Shown here: positions 17,231 through 25,004 of the stretch, piece after piece
Layout of the letters: every line of letters begins with the position of its first letter
Numbering within the stretch: position 1 is the stretch's first letter
DNA from: Candidatus Contendibacter sp.
GTDB taxonomy: Bacteria; Pseudomonadota; Gammaproteobacteria; Competibacterales; Competibacteraceae
NCBI GenBank assembly: GCA_029624675.1
Contig: JARSSP010000030.1
Location: 142-64,141, forward strand
Direction of reading: 5' to 3'
Length of the DNA: 64,000 bases
Program-made: the position numbers and the translations under genes
Notes under the pieces: generated by a model
The model's database searches: none
What the model saw: only the letters and a program-made list of their open reading frames with translations
What the model was told of the DNA's origin: nothing

Positions 17231-17452
17231 ATGTCCCTCAAGACCGTCACCAAGCTTTCCGCGCTGGCCCTGATCGCCGGTCTGGCTGTGGGCTGTGCCA
17301 GCACCAGCGATTTGCAAAAGGTGCAGAACGACGCCAACGAAGCCAAGGCCATGGCGCGCAATGCGCTGGATACCGCCAACGAAGCTAAGTCCATCAGCAT
17401 GGCGACCGAGCAAAAGCTCAACAGCATGTTCAAAAAGTCGATGTACAAATAA
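17231..17452 (+). CDS. lpp: Lpp/OprI-type murein lipoprotein
   Basis: 73 residues. A lipoprotein signal ends in lipobox LAVGC (C22), leaving a mature protein of about 52 residues. The mature part is one helix with Ala-rich heptads (VQNDANEAKAMARNALDTANEAKS) as in the Lpp/OprI trimeric coiled coil. It ends in a lysine (MYK), the residue an L,D-transpeptidase joins to meso-diaminopimelate. The start at 17231 is chosen over the ATG at 17213 because GGAG lies six bases before it and it begins a standard signal. Two L,D-transpeptidase genes flank it, and a terminator follows. Confidence 0.88.
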   Translation: MSLKTVTKLSALALIAGLAVGCASTSDLQKVQNDANEAKAMARNALDTANEAKSISMATEQKLNSMFKKSMYK

Positions 17453-17473
17453 GACCGGCTTTTTGACGGTGGT

Positions 17474-17502
17474 AAAAAAACCCCGTTCACGCGGGGTTTT
17501 TT
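17474..17502 (+). terminator. Intrinsic terminator after lpp
   Basis: CCCCG and CGGGG (17481-17485, 17492-17496) form a hairpin with a six-base loop, with a run of A before it and a run of six T after it. The A/T flanks make it effective in both directions, which suits the convergent L,D-transpeptidase gene ending at 17510. Confidence 0.9.
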
Positions 17503-17509
17503 GTGGCCG

Positions 17510-18778
17510 TTACAGCCGGTTTGGTGGAGGCAAAGTCGGCGGCTCGCGAATCTCGTCGCGGGCGGACGGTCGAGCTGCGGGCGGGGTGGAGTAGGGGTAG
17601 GGCGCGGGATAGACTGGCGCGGGGCGGGTAACGGGCGGCGTGTCCGGCGAGTAAGCATAAGGATATCGGTAATCCGCCGTGGGATTGCTAAGAGAAGTGG
17701 CCGCTCCCGGCGGCGCGGGTCGGTAAACCGGGCCAGGAGAAGGGTTGTAAGCCGTGGCGGGCGGGTAGGGGGTCGGGGTTCGGTTGGCGACGGGTGCTTC
17801 GGGGGCGGATTTCGCTGGCGCCGGCTCGGTGGGTTGGGCGACTGGATACGAAACCGGCGCGGAAATGGGCACGGGAATGCCGCTGAATTGCTCCACCGCC
17901 AATTCCAGCGTGGCTTGATCGACACCGACCATATCGGGACCGGTCTTGGCGATGACCGCCTGGTGGGCCTGCTCCAGGGTAAGCTTGATCGGCAGGTTGT
18001 CTTCTTCCAACGGCGCGTGCGACTCGACCATCAATTGGCCGTTCAGCCGTCCGACTTTCACCGGTTGATCGACCAACCGCACCGGCGTGCCGACCGGCAC
18101 CATCCCGAACAGACGTTCGATGTCTTCCGGGTACATCCGCACGCAACCGTGCGTCACCCGCATTCCGATGCCGTAGGGTTTGTTGGTGCCGTGGATCAGA
18201 TAGCCGGGCACGCCCAGTCGCATGGCGTAGCGCCCCAGTGGGTTGTCAGGGCCGCCGGGAACGACATCCGGCAGAATATCGCCCTCGGCGGCGTGTTCGG
18301 CCTTGATGGTGGCTGGCGGTCGCCAGGGTGGGTCGATGTCCTTGGCGACGACTTTGGTTAGCCCCATAGGTGTTTTCCAGTCCATGCGGCCGATACTCAC
18401 CGGATAGGTAATGACCGTCCGCTCCTCGCCGGAGTTGGCTTTGGGGTAGTAGTACAGCCGCATCTCCGCGATGTTGAGGATAATGCCCTCGCGCGGGGTG
18501 TCGGGCAAGATGTAGCGAGTTGGCAGGACGATGGGAGTACCCTCGCCGGGCGCCCAGCGGTCCACGCCCGGATTGGCATGGACGATTTCGTCGTAACCCA
18601 GGCCGAAACGGCGGGCGATATCGACCAGCGTATCGTCCTTGGTGGCGTACATCACCTTGACTTGTCCGATGACGTCCGTGCCTGGAGGCGGCAGGGGATA
18701 AACCGTCGCCTGCGCGGCGCCGGTGGTCAGCCATCCTAGCAGCAGCCAGCGGATGGATTTCGAAGGTTGGCTCGGCAT
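17510..18778 (-). CDS. LysM-YkuD L,D-transpeptidase with Pro/Tyr-rich tail
   Basis: 422 residues. A signal peptide (IRWLLLGWLTTGAAQA) is followed by a LysM-type segment (YATKDDTLVDIARRFGLGYDEIVHANPGVD), then a YkuD catalytic domain with YLIHGTNKPYGIGMRVTHGCVRM (catalytic His and Cys). This is the ErfK/YbiS/YcfS group that in E. coli links Lpp to peptidoglycan. The last 130 residues are an unusual Pro/Tyr-rich tail (TPTPYPPATAYNPSPGP, PVYPAPYPYSTPP) absent from the E. coli enzymes. The ATG at 18778 is chosen because it starts the signal peptide. The gene converges on lpp. Confidence 0.92.
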   Translation of the reverse strand: MPSQPSKSIRWLLLGWLTTGAAQATVYPLPPPGTDVIGQVKVMYATKDDTLVDIARRFGLGYDEIVHANPGVDRWAPGEGTPIVLPTRYILPDTPREGIILNIAEMRLYYYPKANSGEERTVITYPVSIGRMDWKTPMGLTKVVAKDIDPPWRPPATIKAEHAAEGDILPDVVPGGPDNPLGRYAMRLGVPGYLIHGTNKPYGIGMRVTHGCVRMYPEDIERLFGMVPVGTPVRLVDQPVKVGRLNGQLMVESHAPLEEDNLPIKLTLEQAHQAVIAKTGPDMVGVDQATLELAVEQFSGIPVPISAPVSYPVAQPTEPAPAKSAPEAPVANRTPTPYPPATAYNPSPGPVYRPAPPGAATSLSNPTADYRYPYAYSPDTPPVTRPAPVYPAPYPYSTPPAARPSARDEIREPPTLPPPNRL

Positions 18779-19097
18779 GGAAGCGTCTCGTCTCCGGTAG
18801 TGGGTCGCGGAAAACCAAAATTCTGCCCGCAATTCTCCGGTAACGCCAGAACGCAATCGGGCCGAAGCGGTCGCCAAGCGATTCGGGAGAAGGGTGGGCG
18901 ATTTCTCCTGAATATTGGATTCAGCAAAGCGCGCCACGTTCCACGCTGCTGGATTAGATCTTAACCCATAAGGAAATAAAGATTTTTGTCTTGATTTGGG
19001 TTATGATGAAGAAAATTGTGGTTTAGCGGCCTGCTCGAAAAAATCGCCATCCGCGCTCCACAACGCCGGATTGGCCCATCGACGATGGAGGTGATCC
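18779..19097. other. Divergent intergenic region between an L,D-transpeptidase gene and hoxF
   Basis: This 319-bp stretch has no gene. Its right half is A/T-rich and carries an inverted repeat TAACCCA (18962-18968) and TGGGTTA (18997-19003), which could bind a regulator of the hox operon. GGAGGTGATC stands directly before hoxF and is an almost ideal ribosome-binding site. No convincing -35/-10 pair or sigma-54 site was found. Confidence 0.5.
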
Positions 19098-20915
19098 ATG
19101 GCGAAATCTGACGCACTGACCCAGACGGTTTGCGAAATTGTCCAGGGCCACGGCGGCATGCCGACCCGGCTGTTGCAAATCCTGCGCGACGTGCAGGACC
19201 GTTTGACCTGGCTGTCGCCCGAGACCCTGGACCGGGTCGCCGAGGGACTCCACATCTCCCCGGTCAAGGTGCGCGGCGTCGCTGAATTCTATTCCTTCCT
19301 CTACACCGCCCCCCGCGGTTCCTACGATATTCTGTTCAGCGACAACATCACCGATCGGATGCTGGGCAACCGCGAGTTGTTGCACGCGCTCTGCGACCGG
19401 CTGGGTGTGCGCATGGGTGAAACCCGCGCCGATGGCCGGGTCACGGTCGGCGTTACTTCCTGCACCGGTATGTGCGACCAGGGACCGGCGGCGCTGGTCA
19501 ACGGCTACGCGCTCACCCGCCTGGACAAACTCCGTTTGGATCGGATCGTTGAACTGGTGAACGGACAAATCCCACTGACGCAATGGCCGAGCGAGTTTTT
19601 CGAGGTGATCAGCAACATCCGCCGCGCCGATATCTTGCTGGGGCGGCATTTCGCCGACGGCACCGCTTTGCGGGCGGTGCTCAAGCGTGGCTCGGAGGCG
19701 ATCCTGGAAGAGATGGTCAAATCCGGTTTGCGGGGGCAGGGCGGCGCCGGGTTCAAATCGGCGGCCAAATGGATTTCCTGTCGCAACGCGCCGGGCGAAG
19801 AGAAATACGTGGTCTGCAACGCCGACGAGGGCGAGCCGGGCACCTTCAAGGACCGGGTGTTGATGCAGGATTTCGCCGATCTGGTGTTCGAGGGCATGAC
19901 GCTGTGTGGCCGGGTGATCGGCGCGCGCCAGGGGTTCGTCTATCTGCGCGGCGAATACCGCTATCTGCTGGAATCGCTGGAGGCGACCCTGCAACGCCGG
20001 CGCGAGGTGGGTTTGCTGGGCGAGGCGATTCTGGGCGATCCGACCTTCGATTTCGACATCGACATCCATCTGGGGGCTGGAGCCTACGTTTGCGGCGAGG
20101 AATCGGCGCTGATCGAGTCGCTGGAGGGCAAGCACGGCGTGCCGCGCATCCGCCCGCCGTTCCCGACCACCCACGGTTATTTGAACCAGCCCACCGTGGT
20201 CAACAACGTCGAGACCTTCGCCGCCGCCGCCAAGATCGCCGTGGAGGGTGGCGCCTGGTTCGCCAGCCGGGGCACGGCGGAGTCCAAGGGCACCAAGCTG
20301 CTCAGCCTCAGCGGCGACTGCGAGCGGCCGGGGATTTACGAATACCCGTTCGGCGTTACGGTGCGGCGGGTCCTGGAAGACTGCGGCGCGCGGGACGCGC
20401 AGGGCATCCAGATGGCCGGTCCCGCCGGGCACATGATTTCCGCCCGCCAGTTCGACCGGCGCATCTGCTTCGAGGACCTGGCCACCGGCGGCTCGTTCAT
20501 GGTGTTCAGCCATCGGCGCGACATTCTCGATGGCGTCCGCAATTTCGCCCATTTCTTCGTCCACGAAAGCTGCGGTTTCTGCACGCCCTGCCGGGTCGGC
20601 GCCCCGCTGCTACGCGATCTGGTGACCAAGGTGCACACCGGCCATGGAACCCGTTACGACCTGGAGGAGATGCGCAAGCTGGGTCGGATCATGCAGGTCG
20701 CCTGTCATTGTGGATTGGGTCAGACCGCGCCGAATCCGGTGCTGGACAGTCTGGAGCAGTTTCCGGAAGCCTGGGAACGGCGGCTGCGGTCCACCACCTT
20801 CGAGCCGGCGTTCGATCTGGACGCGGCGCTGGAGCAAGCCCGGCAATTGACGGGCCGCAGCGACCCGGACGCCTATTTGCGCGAGGAAGAATTGATGATG
20901 GGGGCGATGCCATGA
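19098..20915 (+). CDS. hoxF: NAD-reducing [NiFe] hydrogenase, diaphorase subunit HoxF
   Basis: 605 residues, a NuoE-like part (about 1-160) fused to a NuoF-like part, the length expected for HoxF. The NuoF part has the NADH/FMN site GLRGQGGAGFKSAAKW, NADEGEPGTFKDR and GAYVCGEESALIESLEG, and the 4Fe-4S motif ESCGFCTPCRVG. It oxidises H2-derived electrons onto NAD+. In the NuoE part only the second cysteine pair (SCTGMC) remains; the expected first pair is replaced around SDNITDRM, so that 2Fe-2S cluster is probably missing. The gene overlaps hoxU by four bases (ATGA). Confidence 0.95.
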   Translation: MAKSDALTQTVCEIVQGHGGMPTRLLQILRDVQDRLTWLSPETLDRVAEGLHISPVKVRGVAEFYSFLYTAPRGSYDILFSDNITDRMLGNRELLHALCDRLGVRMGETRADGRVTVGVTSCTGMCDQGPAALVNGYALTRLDKLRLDRIVELVNGQIPLTQWPSEFFEVISNIRRADILLGRHFADGTALRAVLKRGSEAILEEMVKSGLRGQGGAGFKSAAKWISCRNAPGEEKYVVCNADEGEPGTFKDRVLMQDFADLVFEGMTLCGRVIGARQGFVYLRGEYRYLLESLEATLQRRREVGLLGEAILGDPTFDFDIDIHLGAGAYVCGEESALIESLEGKHGVPRIRPPFPTTHGYLNQPTVVNNVETFAAAAKIAVEGGAWFASRGTAESKGTKLLSLSGDCERPGIYEYPFGVTVRRVLEDCGARDAQGIQMAGPAGHMISARQFDRRICFEDLATGGSFMVFSHRRDILDGVRNFAHFFVHESCGFCTPCRVGAPLLRDLVTKVHTGHGTRYDLEEMRKLGRIMQVACHCGLGQTAPNPVLDSLEQFPEAWERRLRSTTFEPAFDLDAALEQARQLTGRSDPDAYLREEELMMGAMP

Positions 20916-21652
20916 GCGAGGACCGGAGTTTCACGCTGGACGGGCGGCCGATTCCGTTCCAGGACGGCCAGACCATCATGGTCGCCGCGCTGGCCGCCGG
21001 CGTTTATATCCCGCATCTGTGCTTCAACCCGGAATTCGCTCCGCACGGCAGTTGCCGGGTCTGCCTGGTCAAGGTCAATGGCCGGGTGCAGGCGGCTTGC
21101 ACCACCCCGGCGGCGGTGGATCAGACCGTGCAGAACGAAACCGGGGAACTGCGCGAGATTCGGCGTGGCATCCTGCAAATGCTGTTCGTGGAAGGCAACC
21201 ATGTCTGCCCGGCCTGCGAGAAAAGCGGGGCGTGTCAATTACAGGCGGTAGCCTATTACGTCGGGATGCTGGCGCCGCACTACACCCACTTCTATCCGCG
21301 CCGGCCGGTGGACGCCTCCCATCCCGAGGCGGTGCTTGATTTCAACCGCTGCATCCTGTGCGAGTTGTGCGTGCGCGCCAGTCGCGACGTGGACGGCAAG
21401 AACATCTTCGCGGTGCAGGGGCGCGGCATTCAGGCCCATCTGGTGGTCAACACCCCGTCCGGCAAGCTGGGCGCCACCGATTTCAGCCTTGCCGACAAGG
21501 CCGCTCAGGTTTGCCCCACCGGAGCGATTCTGACCAAGCACCGCGGCTATGAGATTCCCATCGGTCAGCGGCTTTACGACCGCAAGCCGATCAGCGTGGT
21601 GGGCGATGTGGCGACGCTGGCGGAAAGCAAGGGAGGACGTCGCCATGATTGA
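20912..21652 (+). CDS. hoxU: NAD-reducing hydrogenase, diaphorase small subunit HoxU
   Basis: 246 residues. Cysteine motifs appear in order: a 2Fe-2S ferredoxin site (HLCFNPEFAPHGSCRVCLV...AACTTP), a His/Cys 4Fe-4S site (GNHVCPACEKSGACQLQ) and a further 4Fe-4S site (CILCELCVRAS...CPTGA). It is the NuoG-like electron relay between HoxF and HoxY. Start and stop overlap those of hoxF and hoxY, showing translational coupling. Confidence 0.95.
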   Translation: MSEDRSFTLDGRPIPFQDGQTIMVAALAAGVYIPHLCFNPEFAPHGSCRVCLVKVNGRVQAACTTPAAVDQTVQNETGELREIRRGILQMLFVEGNHVCPACEKSGACQLQAVAYYVGMLAPHYTHFYPRRPVDASHPEAVLDFNRCILCELCVRASRDVDGKNIFAVQGRGIQAHLVVNTPSGKLGATDFSLADKAAQVCPTGAILTKHRGYEIPIGQRLYDRKPISVVGDVATLAESKGGRRHD

Positions 21653-22187
21653 ACCCAAAGTGAAGATCGCCACCTGTTCGCTGGCGGGTTGCTTCGGTTG
21701 CCACATGTCGCTGCTTGATCTCGACGAGCGGCTGTTCGATCTGGCCGAACGGGTGGAACTGGACCGCAGCCCGTTGACCGACATCAAGGAACTGGGTAAC
21801 TGCGATTTGGGCCTGATCGAGGGCGGGGTTTGCAACGCCGAGAACGTCCACGTGCTGATGGAGTTCCGGACGCGCTGCAAGATTCTGGTCGCCATCGGCG
21901 CTTGCGCGCTGAACGGCGGGGTTCCGGCGATGCGCAACCAGTACGACCTCAAGGAGTGCCTGGAAGAGTCCTACCTGCGCGGGATCGGTCTAGTCGATCC
22001 TCAGATTCCCAACGATCCGGAAATTCCGTTGCTGTTGAACCAGGTGCATCCGCTGCACGAAGTGGTGAAGATTGACTACTTCCTGCCGGGCTGCCCACCG
22101 TCGGCGGACGCGATCTGGACCTTCGTGAATCAACTACTGTCGGGCCAGCCGCTCGCGCTGCCCTATACCCAGATTCACTACGATTGA
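21645..22187 (+). CDS. hoxY: NAD-reducing [NiFe] hydrogenase small subunit HoxY
   Basis: 180 residues. It has the proximal 4Fe-4S ligands of short HoxY-type small subunits: CSLAGCFGCHMSLLD, GGVCNAEN, IGACALNGG and LPGCPPSADAI. No signal peptide is present, so the enzyme stays in the cytoplasm. It passes electrons from the NiFe site of HoxH to HoxU. Its ATG lies inside the last codons of hoxU. Confidence 0.95.
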   Translation: MIEPKVKIATCSLAGCFGCHMSLLDLDERLFDLAERVELDRSPLTDIKELGNCDLGLIEGGVCNAENVHVLMEFRTRCKILVAIGACALNGGVPAMRNQYDLKECLEESYLRGIGLVDPQIPNDPEIPLLLNQVHPLHEVVKIDYFLPGCPPSADAIWTFVNQLLSGQPLALPYTQIHYD

Positions 22188-22199
22188 GCGAGGCCCGCC

Positions 22200-23690
22200 A
22201 TGAGCACCCTGGAAACGGCTGCCCAGCCGGAATATCTGTGTCGGATTGCCATCGACCCGCTCAGTCGGGTCGAAGGCCACGGCAAGGTCACGCTGCTGGT
22301 GGATCGGGATCATCACGTTCGCCAGGCGCGGTTGCATATCGTCGAGTTTCGCGGCTTCGAGAAATTCATCCAGGGCCGGCCGTATTGGGAGGTGCCGGTG
22401 GTGGTGCAGCGGCTGTGCGGAATCTGTCCGGTCAGCCATAATCTGGCGGCGTCCAAGGCAGTCGATCAACTGGTCGGGGCGCGGGAGATCACGCCGACCG
22501 CCGAGAAAATCCGCCGGCTGATGCACTGTGGTCAGACCCTGCAATCGCACGCGGTGCATTTTTTCCATCTGGCCTCGCCGGATTTCCTGTTCGATTTCGA
22601 CGATCCGACCGCGCACCGCAACGTCGGTGGCGTCATGGCCGATTTTCCCGACATTGCTCGTCAGGGCGTGCGGCTGCGCAAGTACGGCCAGGAGGTGATC
22701 CGCATCACCGCTGGCAAACGGGTGCATGGCTCCGGCAACGTGCCCGGCGGGGTCAACAAGGCGCTGACCTTGCAGGAACGCAACTACCTGTTGACCGATC
22801 TCGATCTGATGATCCAGTGGGGCCGCAATATCCTCAAGCTGATCAAGCAGGCCTATGCGCTGAATCCCGGCTATTTCACCCATTTCGCCACCATTCGCTC
22901 CAACTATCTGAGTCTGGTTCGCGCCGACGGGGCATTGGACCTGTACCACGGCGGGCTGCGCGCCCGGAACGGCCAGGGCGACATTCTGTTCGATCATCTG
23001 GATTACCGGCGCTACGCCCAGGTGCTGCGCGAGCAGGTCAAGCCGTGGAGCTACATGAAGTTCCCGTTCATCAACGCGCTGGGGCCGGACAAGGGCTGGT
23101 ATCGAGTGGGGCCGCTGGCGCGCATCAACAACTGCGACTTTATTCCCACGCCCTTGGCCGAAGCGGAACGGCGGGAGTTCGCCGCGCTGGGCGAGGGTCA
23201 GCCGGTTCACCTCACCTTGGCCTATCACTGGGCGCGGATGATCGAGTTGTTGCACGCCGCCGAGGCGATCCAGGAATTGCTGCTCGACCCGGACATTTTC
23301 GGCGACGAACTGGTCGTGCGCGGCAAGATGACGCACGAGGGCGTCGGCGTGATCGAAGCGCCGCGCGGCACGTTGTTCCACCACTACCGCGTCAATGAGG
23401 ATGGACTAGTCGAGAAGGCCAACCTGATCGTGTCCACCACCAACAACAATCAGGCGATGAACGAGTCCATCCGCCAGGTGGCGGAACGCTATCTGGACGG
23501 CAAGGAATTGACCGAGCCGCTGCTGAATCAGATCGAGGTGGCGGTGCGGGCCTACGATCCCTGCCTGTCCTGCGCCACCCACGCTCTGGGCCAGATGCCG
23601 TTGATCGTGGAGTTGGTGGAGGAAGAGAGTGGGGCAGTGATGGATTCTTTGATGCGGGACGCGGATGGGGTTGTTCGGGGGGGGCATTAA
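22200..23690 (+). CDS. hoxH: NAD-reducing [NiFe] hydrogenase large subunit HoxH
   Basis: 496 residues. Both nickel-binding motifs are intact: RLCGICPVSH near the N-terminus and YDPCLSCATHALGQM near the C-terminus. DPLSRVEGHGKV is the conserved start. The 30-odd residues after the second motif form the C-terminal peptide that the endopeptidase HoxW removes once nickel is in. With HoxFUY it defines a group 3d bidirectional, NAD-linked hydrogenase. The 3' end overlaps hoxW. Confidence 0.96.
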   Translation: MSTLETAAQPEYLCRIAIDPLSRVEGHGKVTLLVDRDHHVRQARLHIVEFRGFEKFIQGRPYWEVPVVVQRLCGICPVSHNLAASKAVDQLVGAREITPTAEKIRRLMHCGQTLQSHAVHFFHLASPDFLFDFDDPTAHRNVGGVMADFPDIARQGVRLRKYGQEVIRITAGKRVHGSGNVPGGVNKALTLQERNYLLTDLDLMIQWGRNILKLIKQAYALNPGYFTHFATIRSNYLSLVRADGALDLYHGGLRARNGQGDILFDHLDYRRYAQVLREQVKPWSYMKFPFINALGPDKGWYRVGPLARINNCDFIPTPLAEAERREFAALGEGQPVHLTLAYHWARMIELLHAAEAIQELLLDPDIFGDELVVRGKMTHEGVGVIEAPRGTLFHHYRVNEDGLVEKANLIVSTTNNNQAMNESIRQVAERYLDGKELTEPLLNQIEVAVRAYDPCLSCATHALGQMPLIVELVEEESGAVMDSLMRDADGVVRGGH

Positions 23691-24219
23691 GGAGCATTGC
23701 CCCAGTTTGTTAGTTCTCGCCGTCGGCAATCCCAGCCGGGGCGATGACGCACTCGGACCCCTGTTTCTGGAACGGCTGGCGGTATTACGCGAGCAGATCG
23801 GTGCATGGAACGATGTCGAACTGCTCACTGACTTTCAGTTGCAGATCGAACACGCGGTGGATTTGGAAAACCGGGCGCTGGCCCTGTTCGTGGACGCCAG
23901 CGTCTCCTGCCCGCCGCCGTTTGAATTCACCCGCCCACAGCCGGCGCGCGATACCAGCTATACCAGCCACGCTCTATCACCCGCCGCCGTGCTGCACATC
24001 TATCAGCAGATCAACCACGCCCCACCGCCGTCGGCGTTTCAACTGGCCATTCGCGGCGAACGGTTCGAACTGGGTGAGTCGCTGAGCGCGGTGGCCGAGG
24101 TGAATCTGGCGGTGGCGCTGAAGTTCGCCGGGCGACTGCTGGAACAGCGGGATGTCGAAAGCTGGGGTCGATTTGTGGAAGTATGCCAGAATGCGCCCTG
24201 GCACCTTACCCAGATATGA
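23665..24219 (+). CDS. hoxW: HoxW-type hydrogenase maturation endopeptidase
   Basis: 184 residues. LAVGNPSRGDDALGPLFLERL is the nickel-sensing N-terminal motif of hydrogenase-specific proteases, and LALFVDASV holds the second acidic ligand. SHALSPAAVLHIYQ is typical of the HoxW group. It should cut the C-terminal peptide of HoxH. The start overlaps hoxH; a later start is possible since no strong ribosome-binding site is seen. Its stop overlaps the next start (ATGA). Confidence 0.9.
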   Translation: MGLFGGGIKEHCPSLLVLAVGNPSRGDDALGPLFLERLAVLREQIGAWNDVELLTDFQLQIEHAVDLENRALALFVDASVSCPPPFEFTRPQPARDTSYTSHALSPAAVLHIYQQINHAPPPSAFQLAIRGERFELGESLSAVAEVNLAVALKFAGRLLEQRDVESWGRFVEVCQNAPWHLTQI

Positions 24220-25004
24220 TCTTCATGCCACTCACTCGACGACTCTACATTATCGGCGCCGGCCCGGGCGGACTCGATCACCTCAGTCCCGCCGCCCGCA
24301 CGGCGCTGGAATCCTGCACCGACCTGGCCGGCCACGGCTTGTACCTGAACCTGCTTGGCGAGCTGACCGAGGGCAAGACCCGCCACAAAACGCCGATGGG
24401 CGAGGAACTGGCCCGCGCCGCGCTGGCGCTCGATCTCGCCGCCAGCGGCCGGACCACGGCGCTGATTTCCAGCGGCGACGCCGGCATCTACGGCATGGCG
24501 ACGGTGGTGTTCGAACTGCTGGCGCGCAAGCCGAAACCGGAATGGGCGGACGTTGAAATCGAAGTGATTCCCGGAATCTCGGCCATGCAGGCGGCGGCGG
24601 CGCGAGTCGGCGCCCCGCTGGCGCACGATTTCTGCGTGATTTCCCTCTCCGACCTGCTGACGCCGTGGGAACTGATCGCCAAGCGCATCGACCTAGCCGG
24701 TCAGGGCGATTTCGCCATCGCTTTTTACAACGCGGTATCCAACAAACGATCCTGGCAACTGCTGCAAGCCCGGCAAATCCTGCTGCGCTACCGCCGGCCG
24801 GAAACGCCGGTCGTCGTCGCCTTCAACGTCACCCGCAAAGGCGAGCAACTGACCGCCACCACCCTGGGCGAGCTCGACCCGGAACCGCTGAACATGCTGT
24901 CGCTGGTTATAGTCGGCAACAGCGAGACCCGGCGGGCAGGAAAGTGGGTCTACACCCCGCGCGGCTATCACACCAAGCCGGAGTTGGCGGATACCGATCA
25001 GTAG
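24216..25004 (+). CDS. cobJ: Precorrin-3B C17-methyltransferase
   Basis: 262 residues of the tetrapyrrole (corrin) methylase family. LYIIGAGPGGLDHLSPAA, ISSGDAGIYGMA, VIPGISAMQAAAARVGAPLAHDFCVISLSDLLTPW and FAIAFYNAVSNKR identify CobJ/CbiH, which uses S-adenosylmethionine to methylate C17 and contract the corrin ring. The ATG at 24216 overlaps the hoxW stop as ATGA; an ATG at 24225 is the alternative. It is the only cobalamin gene in the window and oddly ends the hydrogenase operon. Confidence 0.92.
   Translation: MIFMPLTRRLYIIGAGPGGLDHLSPAARTALESCTDLAGHGLYLNLLGELTEGKTRHKTPMGEELARAALALDLAASGRTTALISSGDAGIYGMATVVFELLARKPKPEWADVEIEVIPGISAMQAAAARVGAPLAHDFCVISLSDLLTPWELIAKRIDLAGQGDFAIAFYNAVSNKRSWQLLQARQILLRYRRPETPVVVAFNVTRKGEQLTATTLGELDPEPLNMLSLVIVGNSETRRAGKWVYTPRGYHTKPELADTDQ

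Noticed and set aside
18961-19010. Sigma-70 or sigma-54 promoter for hoxF
   Set aside because: TTGTCT and TATGAT are only 10 bp apart, TTGATT has no partner box, and no GG-N10-GC element fits.
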